A DNA stretch of 64,000 nucleotides, taken from positions 1-64,000 of the forward strand of contig SWDT01000125.1 in the NCBI GenBank assembly GCA_009193035.1, written 5' to 3'. The notes below the pieces were generated by a model that was not told the DNA's origin, searched no databases, and saw only the letters and a program-made list of their open reading frames with translations. The stretch is from Halicephalobus mephisto (lineage: Eukaryota > Nematoda > Chromadorea > Rhabditida > Panagrolaimidae). The translations under genes were made by a program, and so were the position numbers. Shown in pieces: positions 1 through 11,612 of the stretch; the stretch's first letter is position 1, and each line of letters starts with the position of its first letter.

Positions 1-1
1 A

Positions 2-274
2 GATACCAAGAAGTGGTTCCAAGAGAAAAAACTTGATCTTCTTCCGTGGCCAGCATGCTCTCCGGACCTCAACCCAATAGAGAACATCTGGGGGATTATG
101 ACCCGACAATTATATCAGGACGGGAAGCAGTACAACAATGTTCAAGAACTAAAGAACGCGATCATGGACTGCTGGAACAATCTGCCATCAGAAACCCTCA
201 ATAATCTAGTTAATTCAATGAATGACAGATTGTTTGAGGTAAGTACTAAGAAAGGGTGTAAAACCCACTATTAG
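2..274 (+). mobile_element. Tc3-like transposase, C-terminal fragment
   Basis: An open frame enters from the left edge of the window and ends at a TAG at 272-274, giving the last 90 residues of a Tc1/mariner-superfamily transposase. It carries the conserved block WPACSPDLNPIENIWG just before the third catalytic acidic residue (the E of PIEN), followed by the usual basic tail with LKNAIMDCWNNLP and the DRLFEV ending typical of the Tc3 subgroup of nematodes. The frame is undamaged here, so the element may be fairly young; the N-terminal part and left terminal repeat lie outside the window. Confidence 0.88.
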
Positions 275-307
275 TTGTTGTGTTGTGTTTCTAAATAAAA
301 AGAAATA

Positions 308-506
308 AGGCAACCGTGTATATTTATGTCACAGGGATTCGTGCCAAACTTCAGTATTTTTGGGATTTTTTCGTTCATTTATGTAACAACTTCCAAACTT
401 TCTTTTGTTTTACTAGTAACTAATTGTGCTCTATTATATTATAAAAACAACTCACTCGAATATGTGGTTCATATATGAAAAATCGTAACCGTGTATATTT
501 ATGTCG
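308..506 (+). repeat. Right end of the Tc3-like element, two copies of a 19-bp motif
   Basis: The motif AACCGTGTATATTTATGTC occurs at about 311-329 and again at about 486-504, roughly 175 bp apart, just downstream of the transposase stop. Tc3 carries two transposase-binding sites per long terminal repeat, about this far apart, so I infer these are the inner and outer sites of the right end. The opposite end is outside the window, so the inverted repeat itself cannot be confirmed and the exact outer boundary is not fixed. Confidence 0.5.
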
Positions 507-1500
507 AGGAGTTTATTATATTTCTCCTTCATTCTATCTTTTATGGAGAGATTAGGAAAGATTTAAATCTAAATTATAAAATAGTATTACATAACTGAAT
601 ATGAGAAGTGGATTGAATTATTAGTATTATCAGTTAGTCGGATTTTTGTTTTACTCTAATATGGAAGAGGAACTTTGTTTCCCTCGCCATGACCTCCCAG
701 ACAGTCAGTCTTCGATACTAATTATTCGGTTCGACAGTGGAGGTCCCGGGACCACCCACATCGCTCTCAAAAATACAACAGCCATTCCTAGTCTCTTCTC
801 GCGAAATATCTTCAATTGTCTGTTTCGATGATCACACAACAAATGAAAAACACGAAAAAGAGTAGTGATCAAATTTATGAAAATGACAGCAGATATTAAG
901 GTAGAAAAACAGGATGTAAGTTGTTTACAGAATAAAATTAATTTTTATCCATTTCGTCCTTTGATTAGATGTTGAAATTGTCTTTTTTATTCATTTTCAT
1001 TAACTTCGGAGTGATATGAATTCATGTTCTGATCAACACTTGATCACTATCAATACAACAACTGTTAATTTTACTTTAAAAGTATTGTAACATAAAGAAT
1101 AAATACCTGATCTATGTTTAAATACAGAGCCTTAAAAATTAGGAAATACTGAAAATGAGAAATTAAAATCCCGAAATATACGAGAGAATCATAATATTTT
1201 GAGTAAGTCTTCTAAAAACCCAACATCTTTTGAAATAAACGATTTAAAAATTAAAATTGGTGATCAAGTTGATGAGCTTAGATAGAATACTTATTGTTTG
1301 ACCACTTTCCTCATATCTGGAATTTTTTGTGCTTTGATTTGTATAAAATTCTGGAAATTTGAGTCAAACTAACTTTATAGCATGTCTACTTGAGTTTTTA
1401 ATAATATAGTTATTCATTAACAAGCATTAGAATGGAGTAAATTAAAAGTATAAAGATGTAAGGAAAACTTTAAAAAGTAAAAAGGTCAAGTTTGTGCGAC
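507..1500. other. AT-rich intergenic stretch, one GC-richer block
   Basis: No convincing gene. A GC-richer block at about 660-830 stays open on both strands (61 codons on the plus strand) but has no recognisable domain, splice context or partner exon. It may be a remnant of a coding exon or of a mobile element. The rest is AT-rich sequence without visible structure. Confidence 0.5.
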
Positions 1501-1511
1501 CGGGGCATGTC

Positions 1512-1590
1512 TCTAGATAACCGACCACTCCGGACCTCGACGTCATAGAAAAGGTGTGTGTTTTTGAAGAACTGCGAAAACAAAATGAGT
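1512..1590 (+). mobile_element. Decayed Tc1/mariner transposase relic
   Basis: In one plus-strand frame this stretch reads PTTPDLDVIEKVCVFEELRK, a close degenerate match to the Tc1/mariner signature WPxxSPDLNPIENVW that precedes the final catalytic residue. The surrounding frames are broken and no terminal repeat is obvious. It is a short old fragment, independent of the better-preserved copy at the left edge. Confidence 0.5.
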
Positions 1591-1904
1591 CAGGAATTCT
1601 GAATCAAAACAGAGGGACCAGACAACGAGAAAACAATCATTTTCTTCCTTCTATCTGTTGCATGATTACACAACGATGTGTAGTTTGAATTTCGCAACAA
1701 AAATGTTTTTTAGTTTCTTTTTTGAAAACGTTAATCTCAAAATATTTCTATTGAATAATTCAAAACTCCTTCAAAAAATTAAAACGGGTTTTTTTTTCAA
1801 CCTCAGTTGAAATTATGTTTTTATTCATTTTTCTATTCTTAGGAGGAATAAATTGTAAAAGAAACCTCTATATAGAAATGTTGGATTGTGCGTAATCTAT
1901 TTGA

Positions 1905-1999
1905 GCGCAATCCACACCGCGTCGGTCCCGAAGGGAAATACCCTGAGGACCGACGAAAGGCGTACGATCGCCTTTTTGGCGGCAATTTCGAGATTGCGC
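1905..1999 (+). other. Strongly structured leader segment of the retroelement
   Basis: Nested perfect inverted repeats can be read directly. An outer 8-bp stem (1905-1912 with 1992-1999) encloses a 9-bp stem (CGTCGGTCC at 1920-1928 with GGACCGACG at 1947-1955) topped by a 4-bp stem (AGGG/CCCT), and a second 7-bp hairpin (AAAGGCG at 1956-1962 with CGCCTTT at 1969-1975). This would fold as a multi-branched RNA in the LTR or 5' leader. Role unknown; packaging, translation control or a ribozyme-like fold are possibilities. Confidence 0.6.
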
Positions 2000-2142
2000 A
2001 ATAGTTGTGCTCAAGTTATATTTTTCTCGTGCCTGAGGCCACAAATAAAGTTGTTCCCCTTTATTTCTATTTACACGCGGACCCGGACTCCCCAGCGGCG
2101 ATCCAACAGTGGCGATGTCAAGAACGGGCGAAGAATCTCCGA

Positions 2143-3089
2143 TTATGGATGAACTTAAGAAGATGCTCATGTCCATCACTAAGACATCGAGGAACGTGAC
2201 CGAATTGTTGCGGAACGTCAACAGAAATTGGAAGAAGGGGTAACTCAACTGATGGCAAGTCAAGCACATGCCATGTCCACGAAAATGACAGAAGCGGACG
2301 TCCTCGAGAAGAAAATCGACAATAATTCATATATGAATCTCTGAGTGGTCAGAACTTTGACAAATGGTACCTTCGACATCAAAAGAATTTTGAAACTAAT
2401 TTCAAAGAAGTTCCAAGTGAGAAAAAAGCAGAAATCTTGATCGGAGCAATGAGTGATGAAATTTTGAAGCAAATAGTTGCAGATTTAACGGAAACGGAGA
2501 GAACGGATTTCGGGAAAGTGAAAGATTATTTGAGGAAGAATTATGGTGATGCCTCTATTCCGACGTATCCGAAGATCACTGCGCTTGCTTCCCTTCAGTT
2601 GAAACCAGGTCAACAATGTAGTGAGTTTATTAATGAAGCAAAATTGATCATGAAGTCTATTCCGGAAAAGGATACAGAGAACTCTCGAAGGTTTGCTTTA
2701 TATTTAATGCTTGCGGCCTTGGATCGGATGAAGGCAAATCCGAAATTCACAGCAATATTGTTGCAGGAAATTATTAAAGACGAGAAATTGGATTTATATA
2801 ATGTTCACGAGATTATCCAAGCATCGATGCACAACTCAATTTACGTACTTTATCGTCTGACAAATATTCTGGTATTAATGCGGTGAAGACCAGTATGGGG
2901 AAGGTCTATAACGTGCCGGAAAATTACAAATGTCATATTTGTGGAGGAAGACATTGGAAAAGTCGGTGTCCGAAGAAGAGAAAAATGGACAGAAAGTACG
3001 GAAAATATCGAAAGCAACAAAACAAGAATGTCAACACCATTTTGAATCGGAAGAAGTCAACCGTAGTGCGGTCAGGAAGGTTAGGGTAG
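2143..3089 (+). pseudogene. gag of the Ty3/gypsy element, frame-broken
   Basis: Gag-like coding runs through at least three frames. It begins around the ATG at 2145, continues in another frame from about 2190 (glutamate/glutamine-rich helix), and shifts again near 2330 into the longest segment, 2340-2885. That segment is a helical capsid-like domain with a retrotransposon-gag motif pattern. A further shift leads to a CCHC zinc knuckle (CHICGGRHWKSRC, about 2932-2970) that would bind RNA. The frame changes and stops mean no full Gag can be made from this copy. Pol overlaps the end in another frame. Confidence 0.8.
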
Positions 3090-5470
3090 CCATTGAAGGA
3101 AAACCTACAAGACTCCTTTTCGACACAGGAGCAGAGATTACGTTGATCTCAAGGAAGACGTGGCAGTCGCTCGGAAAGCCTGTTTTGAAGCCCACGTCTG
3201 TTATTCCTCTAGCGGCGACGAAGAAGAGGATAAAGCTCCTTGGTGAAGTAGATGTTCAGTTTATAATTGAGAACCAAACTTTCCAGGGTACCTGTTACGT
3301 TACAGATGATCTGGACATTATGGGATTGGACTGGATCGAGATGATCCCAAGGATGAAAAACGCAATGGATCAGTGCTGCCCGCGGGTAACTTTATTAAGA
3401 TGTCAATCTGCGGAAAAGAAGGAACAAGATCTCATTGCCGGACGACTTATCCAGGAATTCCCGAGAGTATTTTTTTCAGAATTAGGCAGATGTACTAAGT
3501 TCAAAGCTCAAGTGCAATTGAAGCCAAATGCCAAACCGATATATGTAAAAGCTAGAAAAGTCTCAATTCCTTTTCGAGATGTTATGGTGGATGAATTGAA
3601 TAGGCTTGAGGATCTAGGCATTATTAAGAAGGTAGAATCCACAAAATTGGCAGCTCCTGTTGTTTGCGTAAGAAAGGCAAATGGCGAAATCAGACTGTGT
3701 GTCGATTTTTCGACCGGATTGAACGATTCTTTAGAAGAAGACAATTACACATTGCCGACTCCTGAGGATATTTTCTGCAAACTTCATGGTGCTACAATTT
3801 TCTCTACTCTGGATCTGAAACAGGCATATTCGCAGTTAGAAATGGAAGAAGATGCCAAGCAGTATTTGGGTATTAACACTATTGATGGCCTCTATCAATT
3901 CCAAAGACTCCCATTTGGAATCAAACCCGCTACAGCGATTTTCCAGAAAGTTATGGATACAATGCTGGTGGACTGTCCTGGCGCTTGTGCATATATCGAT
4001 GATATTATTATTAGTGGAAAGAATGAAGAAGATCATTGGCAGAATCTGAGAAGAGTATTTCTAAAGCTTGATGAGTTTGGATTTAGAATTGCTATCGATA
4101 AATGTAAGTTTGCGGTCAAATCTTTGAAGTTTCTGGGATATATAATCGATGCTGATGGTAGGCGCCCAGATCCAGGAAAGATTGATGCTATTGCGCACAT
4201 GCCTACCCCAAAAGACCTCACACAACTTCGAGCATTCCTTGGTTTAGTTAACTTTTATGGAAGGACGTTGCCGAAATTGTACGATCACTGTGCTCCTCTT
4301 TACAAGTTGTTAAAGAAAAATGCTCAATGGATATGGAGCAAGGCACAGCAGACAGCTTTTGAAACTGTCAAGAAATTGTTGATGTCAGATCGATTATTAA
4401 CTCACTATGATCCTGAATTGCCTATAATTGTTGCAGCTGATGCGTCTGAGTATGGAATAGGTGGAACTATTTTACATGAATTCCCAGATGGTTCTATGAA
4501 GGCAGTGGCACACACCTCGAGAGGATTGACTGTAGCCGAGAAGAAGTTCGGTCAGATCGAGAAAGAAGCCTTAGCCCTGATCTTCACAGTAAAGAAGTTC
4601 GAACAGTATTTGTACGGTAGGAAGTTTACCTTATTAACGGATCACAAACCGTTAATTTACTTATTTAACCCACACAAGGGAGTTCCAAAGACGACAGCTA
4701 ACAGAGTTCACAGATGGGCTCAATTGTTATTGAAGCATCAATTCGAGATCAGATATGTTAAGAGTAGTGAGATAGGTGAGGCCGATGCTCTTTCTAGATT
4801 GATTGCCGAGCACAGACCAGCGGATGAAGATGTTATTATTGCGAGCATCGTAAGGGCAGAAGAGTCCCTTAATTCGGAAATTATGGCCATGGTTGAAAGT
4901 ATTCCGCTGAAGTTTTCCGATGTTGTCGCCGCAACAAGTGGTGATTCCGAACTCCAGGATATTATAAAAGCACATGACTCTGGAAAGTGGCCAACTACCC
5001 CGGGAAGATTTATAAAATCATTTATGAGTAAAGCTACAGAATTTGCAATTGTCAAAGGAGTCCTACTTTTATCGGATAGAATTGTTATTCCAACAGTGTT
5101 GAGAAAAAGAGTTTTGAGGACTTTACACATGGGTCATCCAGGAATTGTCAGGATGAAACAATTGGCACGATCGATCGTATACTGGCCAAGAATGGATATT
5201 GATATTGAAAATCTTGTAAAGTCATGTGATAATTGTCAACGAGCAGCGAAATTGCCAAGGAAAATTCATTTAACACCGTGGCCCCAACCTTCTAAGCCTT
5301 GGTCTCGTATTCATATAGATTTCGCTGGCCCAATCAAGGGTTTGTATTTTTTAATCGTAATTGATGCCTTTGTAGGCATAAAGATCGGACTTAAACCGGA
5401 ACGGCCTAGACAGGATGCCCAAAGCTCTGCCCAGTCAGCCGACGCCTGTGAAGTGAGACTAAAGTGTTAG
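3066..5470 (+). pseudogene. pol of the Ty3/gypsy element, truncated in integrase
   Basis: One uninterrupted frame of about 800 codons. In order it shows: an aspartic protease active site (DTGAEI, about 3122); a reverse transcriptase with the YIDDI catalytic motif at 3993-4007; an RNase H with the conserved DASEYGIGG (about 4438); an HHCC zinc-binding module of integrase (H near 5128, CDNC near 5226); and the first catalytic Asp of the integrase core (HIDFAGP, about 5309). The frame then leaves the conserved sequence at about 5380, before the second Asp and the Glu of the DDE triad, and ends in unrelated residues at 5470. Integration by this copy is therefore not expected, although the RT and RNase H look undamaged. 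The frame may read back to 2930, but the residues before about 3066 are out of frame with the zinc knuckle. Confidence 0.9.
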
Positions 5471-8400
5471 AGAGTCAGTCTCTTGAGAAATTCCAGCTTT
5501 AGACGGGTCCGCGTTTGACCTCGGTCAACGAGGACCCTTCCTCCTTTGTTCTATGCTTTGTTAAGATAAACAAGCTTAATTGCTAATAGTAGGAACCAAC
5601 AGTTTTCAATCCAATCGAACTTCTCCATGCATTTACTACAAAAGTTTTGTTAAAGCTGAATCGGTAGGACTATTATTGATAATTATATGATTTCTGGTTG
5701 CTCAATCTGGATGACAATGAAGTTAATTCGTGTAAATAATGTATTGTGTTAACTCCTCATTCACATTAAATATTGAAATGAGAGAGAGCTCAGAATACGA
5801 AACAAAAAGTCTACTCTTTTAAGTGTTTGAAAATCAAATTTCATCACATCCTTTGGAACGGACGTCACTGTTTTGAGTAAGGGATAATCTTAGAAATTTA
5901 GACAATAAAGTTTTATTAATAACATAGAAGGATTTCCAATATTGGGAAACATTATTTGAAACGTTTTATCTGCATCGGATCTACAAAGCAGTCAACGGGA
6001 AAATAAAGTTCGAAATTTGCACGTAATTTTAGAACAAAGCTAATTTTGAACTTTTGAATAATAATTTTACAAAAAAGTTATCTTTCAACTTCCTTTCATT
6101 TACAATAAATGAACAACCTATGAAGTAAATTACTGTTAGGAATTATGTCTAATTTAGTGGAAAATTGGGTAATAATTGTTGGGAAATTCAGAAAATAAGT
6201 TTTCATTTATGAGTTTTATTTGAAGTGACTTCATGAGATCTTTTAGGTATCAGTGTTTCATTTCAGCTAGATCTTTCTTTTCTGTAGATATACTCAGATA
6301 TTGTAGATAAAGTGGCAAAACTTGAATTAAGGGATTTGAAAGTAATTAACTGACCTGTTCAGTAGTTACATGCAAACTGGGATTTTTCCCGAAATTTCTT
6401 CAGGTGTAGGTACAAAACCTACCTTATTCAAAATTATGTTATAAATTTCAATTTTAATTCCAATATTTACTGCCCAAGGTCCTGGGAAAATTAATAGTAT
6501 TTAATTTTTGAGATATCCGACTCTGAGTAGATATTTAAAAGTCCCTAGAGTTACCCAATAATGATATTTTATTAGATTTTTTGAAATGACTCTGAGTCTA
6601 GACCTTACATTTTCCCAGTCTATTCCTATGATTCTTACTATATTCAAGTCTACTTTTCTGATGAACACGTGGAATTCTTAAAACCTTTAATTCCGACCGC
6701 TTGAGATCGGAGGCTTTGGGAATGATTTTAATAACAGTTTTAACAGAGATATCAACCTCATATTTTTTTTCGAATATTTCTTGTACATTTTATAGAATTA
6801 TAAGCTTCCTCTGAGTTCATCGTCAATCTCTCAAATTCAACTTCTGTGAACGTTCAGCCTCTTCTTATGCTCTTTGCGACGAATATTAGCCTAACTCTAG
6901 TTCTATATGACCAAGTTGTCCAGCAATTGATCCATATTGTCTTCTAGCTTTTGGAAAACTTTTAATGTAACCTGTTCTGTATTAATTAACTGCTTATCAC
7001 AAGGTATAATATAATAGCAATAATAAACAGAACAATAAAAAACGCAGAAAAATAATAATAATATATTTATATTGCAGTGATTTGGGGTAAATTTCAAAAT
7101 TTTTAGAATTTGTTGCACTTTTACAAAAGCCATTCTATGATTTCTTTTGTTTTATCATATTATAGTAACTATTCATCTCAATACTCAGCTCATATATGAA
7201 AACTCGCAATAGAAAATATGTATGTCAAAGTTTTTATGGAAGTGACGAAGGAAGCTTTAAATTGTCTTATTGCATCATCTCTTGTATGCTAAATATTATT
7301 TGTTGGTAGATATTCAACCTCGTTAACAGAAAAAAGAATTTGTTGAATATTTAAAAAGATTCTGAATTATTAATTTTATTGCCGTTGAAATTCTCATTCA
7401 AAACAACTCCAATGAAGAATTGGATAATCTTTATTTTTAATTAAACTATGATATTCAATCACTATTCAAAAAAGTTCTAATAAATTGGATGGTGTCTATT
7501 TCCAACTCGAATAAAACTTTTCAGTCTCTCTTAATTTCCCTTCTTTGATAATTGACTCAAATTTCTCTCTGTCACCGTCTTTACCTGTTATCAGAGTTAT
7601 CAACATCACCATCTAAAGTAAAGCTTCAATAAAGTTTAGATAACGTATGCTTTCAATTTAAATCACGTTATACTTTTCATTTTTATTTTTGACTGAAAAA
7701 TGTCTTTTTTTAAATTTAGATATCCACGTTTGAAAAAGAAGAAAGAGTAGAAATAATTAACTACCGATTTTAAAAATTGTAAATTCAAAAGATATGTTTC
7801 ACAGTAGATTTTGTGGATGTTTGGGGAAATTGGATTGTAGTTGATTCAAATCGAATTCAAATGAAGCATCTTCGTAACAATAAGCTTCTGGAGATTAGTA
7901 AGAAAAGTGTTAGATCAGTTATTTTTTGAAAATCTTGATCTTTACAAGCAGAACAAAAGGTTTCCAAAAGGATATTTGGGTAATTACGGGCTTTTCAATA
8001 TCTAAAAGTACTTTGGTATATAACTATTATCCTTTGGGAATGAACAGAAGTTTTCGTCTCTCATATGACCTCAATTTTGAAATTTCTAAACCATTCAGTG
8101 TGAAATTATGTAAAATTATGATACAATCATAAAATAGATTCTTATTTAGGTTACTGTTTTTCAAAACTTCTAAGAATTCTTGTCAAAGTTGTTTCATAAT
8201 TAAATGCATTTCTGTTTTTATGATGATATACTTGCGATTATTTTAAAATTGCTTCATTTCAATAAAAATTGATATATGGATAATTCAAAAATAAATGACA
8301 ACATTAACAGATTTGTGCAATTATCATAGATGCAGAAATTTGTCCAACATTATTCTTAAATGTGAAGTAATCATTTTCTGTCTGTCACGTATTCATAAAA

Positions 8401-9540
8401 CTAATTGAATCTGTCATGGACCTTGAGGTAATCCACATAATCCTAATAGATAGATGGAAGAAAAAATCCTTCTTTATTCTGGTACAGTAAGATTTCGGTA
8501 CAATATAAATAAACTTAATCTAAGGAGATAATAGAATAGTGTAGGGAATAGACAAAATAATACAAAAAATTAAATCATAATAATTCTAGCCACGTGATGA
8601 TGAGGAAATTTGATGGTTCCCTTAAATACTGAGAGATCTGAGCTTCACCAGACTTGTTCTCAGAGATAAACGGACTTCTAGAACTTTCAGGGGATCTCAT
8701 GTTTCTCAACTTAGTTATCTAAGAAAACCAAAACAACGATATAGTCAAATTACTAGTTTACCCAATTTAATCTAAAACTAATAATGAAGTTCACTTTTGT
8801 TTCTATGGTAAATTACCAATGTTTCCTTTATATATCCTATATCTTGGAGTTCTAAAAAGTATAAAATTAAGTTTAGGAGATCCTTGAATTTCTGTTCAAA
8901 ATAACAAAGGTAATTTAAAAATTAACTAATAAATTATTTTGTCTTATTTAAAGATAATCCATTTTTATTTAAATAAATACTGTATTAACACACAGAGACC
9001 TGTCTGTAGCAATTGATGGGATTTGTAGATTTTACATGACATTTAATGGAGTGCGTGTTTTTTTAGAAGATGAAAGCGAACATCCACTTTTGTTTCTGAA
9101 AAGTATTGCCACTCCAATATTTATTGAATGTAATATTCTGGAGTCGAGCTCTTCATATATTGTCAAATAATGTAATGACATTAATATATGACATAATGTT
9201 GACAGTCTTGTTGTTTGATTAAGAAAATAATTGAATAAATTTAAACCGTTTATATAAATTTCTGTGCAAAATATGCTTGATATATTCAATTTTGCTATTT
9301 CATGTAATCTTTAGGAATATATGAATATTAAGGAATAAAAAACATTAGAAGTTACGAATCATTGAAAATTATAATTCTGACTGAAGTGGATCACAGTGAC
9401 TTTCTAAAAATCGCTATATTTAATTTATTTTAACGGAAATTGGTGTAGATAAGTATATTTTCATTTAATAATCTACTAAATAGTGGTAGTTTTTAACTCG
9501 ACACTTGGGTGTAAGTAAGCAATAAAGAACTTTGATAAGT
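5471..9540. other. AT-rich gene-poor stretch
   Basis: About 4 kb without a supportable gene. Open frames are short, low-complexity and lack splice partners. At about 7140-7225 a segment resembles the right end of the Tc3-like element at 390-505 (shared TTTTGTTTTA, AGTAACTA and TCATATATGAAAA blocks in the same order), so it may be an old copy of that terminus. Otherwise I see nothing. Confidence 0.5.
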
Positions 9541-9542
9541 AT

Positions 9543-9615
9543 GTCCAGGTAGCTCAGTGGTTCAAAATACAATTATCAGATAATTTAAACGACAGAATTC
9601 GATTCCAGGAGAAGA
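9543..9615 (+). pseudogene. tRNA-like relic
   Basis: A box-A-like sequence TAGCTCAGTGG (about 9550) is followed at tRNA spacing by a box-B-like GAATTCGATTCC (about 9595), so an RNA polymerase III tRNA-type promoter is recognisable. The acceptor and T stems do not pair properly and no good anticodon stem-loop is seen, so it is not a working tRNA. It could be a tRNA pseudogene or the head of a SINE. Confidence 0.35.
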
Positions 9616-9940
9616 CAAAGTTTTCTATTTTTCATGAAGATTAAAATTCCTCTAATAAGTAGATGAAGTACTGTATCAAACAGAACAACACTACTGTAGA
9701 GGAGAAGTATTGTTTGTGGGATTTGGGTCGGTTGCGGGAGAGAAATTACAGCAGTGTGGAGTGCAAGGTTGTTGATGAGAAGTCCGTTGATTTTCTAACA
9801 GTTCTTTAATTGCATTTTGTTCAATACAGAAACTGGTTATTCTTGAGTTTGAAGAAGCATTTAGTATGAAATGATCATATCTCTAACTTCTGAATTTAAA
9901 CTCAACATTAAAGGTTTATTTTTGGAATCAGGGGATTCAG

Positions 9941-10722
9941 GGTGAGGACGGTAGTCTATGTCACATTTCGTCCAAAATGGCGAACTGTTTAGACTTGCGG
10001 CTTTTTTTGTGTTAGGATCACAGATTTCCTAGTTTTTAGAATTATTTACCACTAAATCTGCTTCTTTTCGTTGTTACTTAATTGCTACAATATATTTTAC
10101 AATTTTCATACTTACAATTAATCATTTGTATGCATTTTAACAGGAAAATAATATATCCAATTATTATCATAGATCTATTTAGCTGCAATATGAATGCTTT
10201 CAATAAAAATTCATATACCAGTTTAGGAGTTTAGGTTAAAAATCACTTGTCTACTGACAGGAATTGATTGACTGCTAATGAATTATGCTTGGGCTTGAGT
10301 CGGAAGCTTGAAAAAAGTTCAAAATATATAGCTATGAACTTAACTATTTTAGTTACATCCTCCTATATCACTAACAAGCATTAGATAAAACGACCAACTG
10401 TTCGGAACTATCATTCATTACCTTATTACAATTACGGTAATTGATAGATTCTTGAAATTTTCTTTAAAATATTGATATAATGCATTATAACTCATAGTTT
10501 AAGACAAATTTAATAATACTGATGTGGAAAGTGAGTCTTTTCGGTTTCTAAATGCTTTATATATTGTAAAAAGATGCTAAAAATAAATTTTTACCAAGAA
10601 TTTGAAAAAAAATGTTAAAAATCACTGAAAATAAGATTTAAATAGTCCTGACATTAAAAAATAAGAAATCTCAAGGTTCGTCCATTTGGGTGAAATGTGA
10701 CATAGATTACTGTTGCCGCACC
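9941..10722. mobile_element. Non-autonomous DNA transposon with about 45-bp inverted ends
   Basis: The left end (9941-9984) and the reverse complement of the right end (10676-10722) match over about 45 bp with small gaps. Both share GTAGTCTATGTCACATTTCG or its near copy. The 780-bp interior has no open frame of note and is AT-rich, so this is a terminal-inverted-repeat element without its own transposase. A target-site duplication is not obvious. Confidence 0.7.
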
Positions 10723-11100
10723 GAAATTTCGAACCGCTTCCATTAGGATTCCAATCTATCTGAAGAGACAGAATTACTAAAACTTTTTCTTAGTTCAGAA
10801 GCTAGTCAAAAATTAGAGGCACTGAGAGGACTTTGATTCGCATGGAATAAAACAGTTCCTTTATTGAAAAATGCTGTCTTTGATCAGAAACATGTTCGTT
10901 TGAATCTCAATCGACATTGTTTCATTATTCTCATATAGAGTGTAAATTTCCAGTAATCATACATTTACTTTTATATTCATAAAAGTAGTAAAACACAACT
11001 TTTTAAGCTTAAAATATTGTGACGCCATGTAATTCCCCCTCTGGTTATTATTATTTCATTCCCACTTTTTAATTGACTAATTAATTGCAAAATCTTCCAG
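10723..11100. other. AT-rich spacer
   Basis: No gene, repeat or RNA recognised between the inverted-repeat element and the weak membrane-protein frame that follows. Confidence 0.5.
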
Positions 11101-11560
11101 ATGTTTTCCTTCATTTCATCAAGGGTATTTCAGATCGGATTTCTTTATGTTATGGTGAGTTTTTATTTTCCTCATTATGTATTCCTTATTCTGTATTCTC
11201 ATTGCTATTGTTATTTTTATCTTCTGTTTTTTGAAGCTGATCAAAAAAAAAGTTGATTTTTTGTGTCTCTATAGTAAAATCCTTGATGTTGTGATTGGGG
11301 TTATAACTATAGAAGTACATTTTTTTTCTGTTTTATTAATACTTTTTATAAATATCCGAGATTTGTACTTAAGTTGGAATGTGTTTATTTATTCACAATT
11401 AATTTTACTTTATGGACAATGCATAAGTTACAGCATGGATTTCTTACTCCTTTATGGAGTTTTGACGTATAATGATCAAGGTTTTTCGATAATAAGCAAT
11501 TTGGAGATAGTTGTAAAACAGATATGGAACATAAGGTCCTTCATAATAGTCAATTTATAA
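11101..11560 (+). CDS. Possible membrane-protein exon (uncertain)
   Basis: An open frame of 127 codons from the ATG at 11177 is rich in hydrophobic runs: an N-terminal segment, one around residues 35-58 and one around residues 70-95. These could be the first transmembrane helices of a nematode serpentine receptor. A short ATG exon at 11101-11154 followed by a GTGAGT donor is also visible but does not join in frame by any acceptor I can find. There is no family signature and the sequence is very AT-rich, so this may be a chance frame or a decayed receptor. Confidence 0.25.
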
Positions 11561-11612
11561 TTCGGTAGCCTACGTCTTTTATCTGTTCTTTTTGTGAGTA
11601 CGGTATTTAATT

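Larger units (their letters stand above)
1879..5466 (+). mobile_element. Decayed Ty3/gypsy-type retroelement
   Basis: A retrotransposon with gag and pol in normal order: a structured non-coding leader (about 1879-2140), a frame-broken gag with a CCHC zinc knuckle, then protease, reverse transcriptase, RNase H and the start of integrase in one open frame. The order RT - RNase H - integrase is that of Ty3/gypsy (Metaviridae). The element is cut off inside the integrase core, and no direct repeat of the leader is seen to the right, so either the 3' part was deleted or another sequence was inserted at about 5380. Both outer boundaries are approximate. No envelope-like gene is present. Confidence 0.85.

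Noticed and set aside
1940..1980. Hammerhead ribozyme core (CTGAGGA then GAAA) in the retroelement leader
   Set aside because: The two conserved boxes are only five bases apart, leaving no room for stem II, and the bases that should form stem I do not pair. The same bases are used in a better 9-bp stem.
5467..5600. 3' LTR of the Ty3/gypsy element
   Set aside because: A TGTTAG start after a purine-rich run looks suggestive, but the sequence does not repeat the leader at 1879-2110; only an 11-bp word (ACGCGGACCCG) is shared, in inverted orientation.
9543..9615. A working tRNA gene
   Set aside because: Promoter boxes are recognisable but the T stem and acceptor stem do not pair; kept only as a relic.
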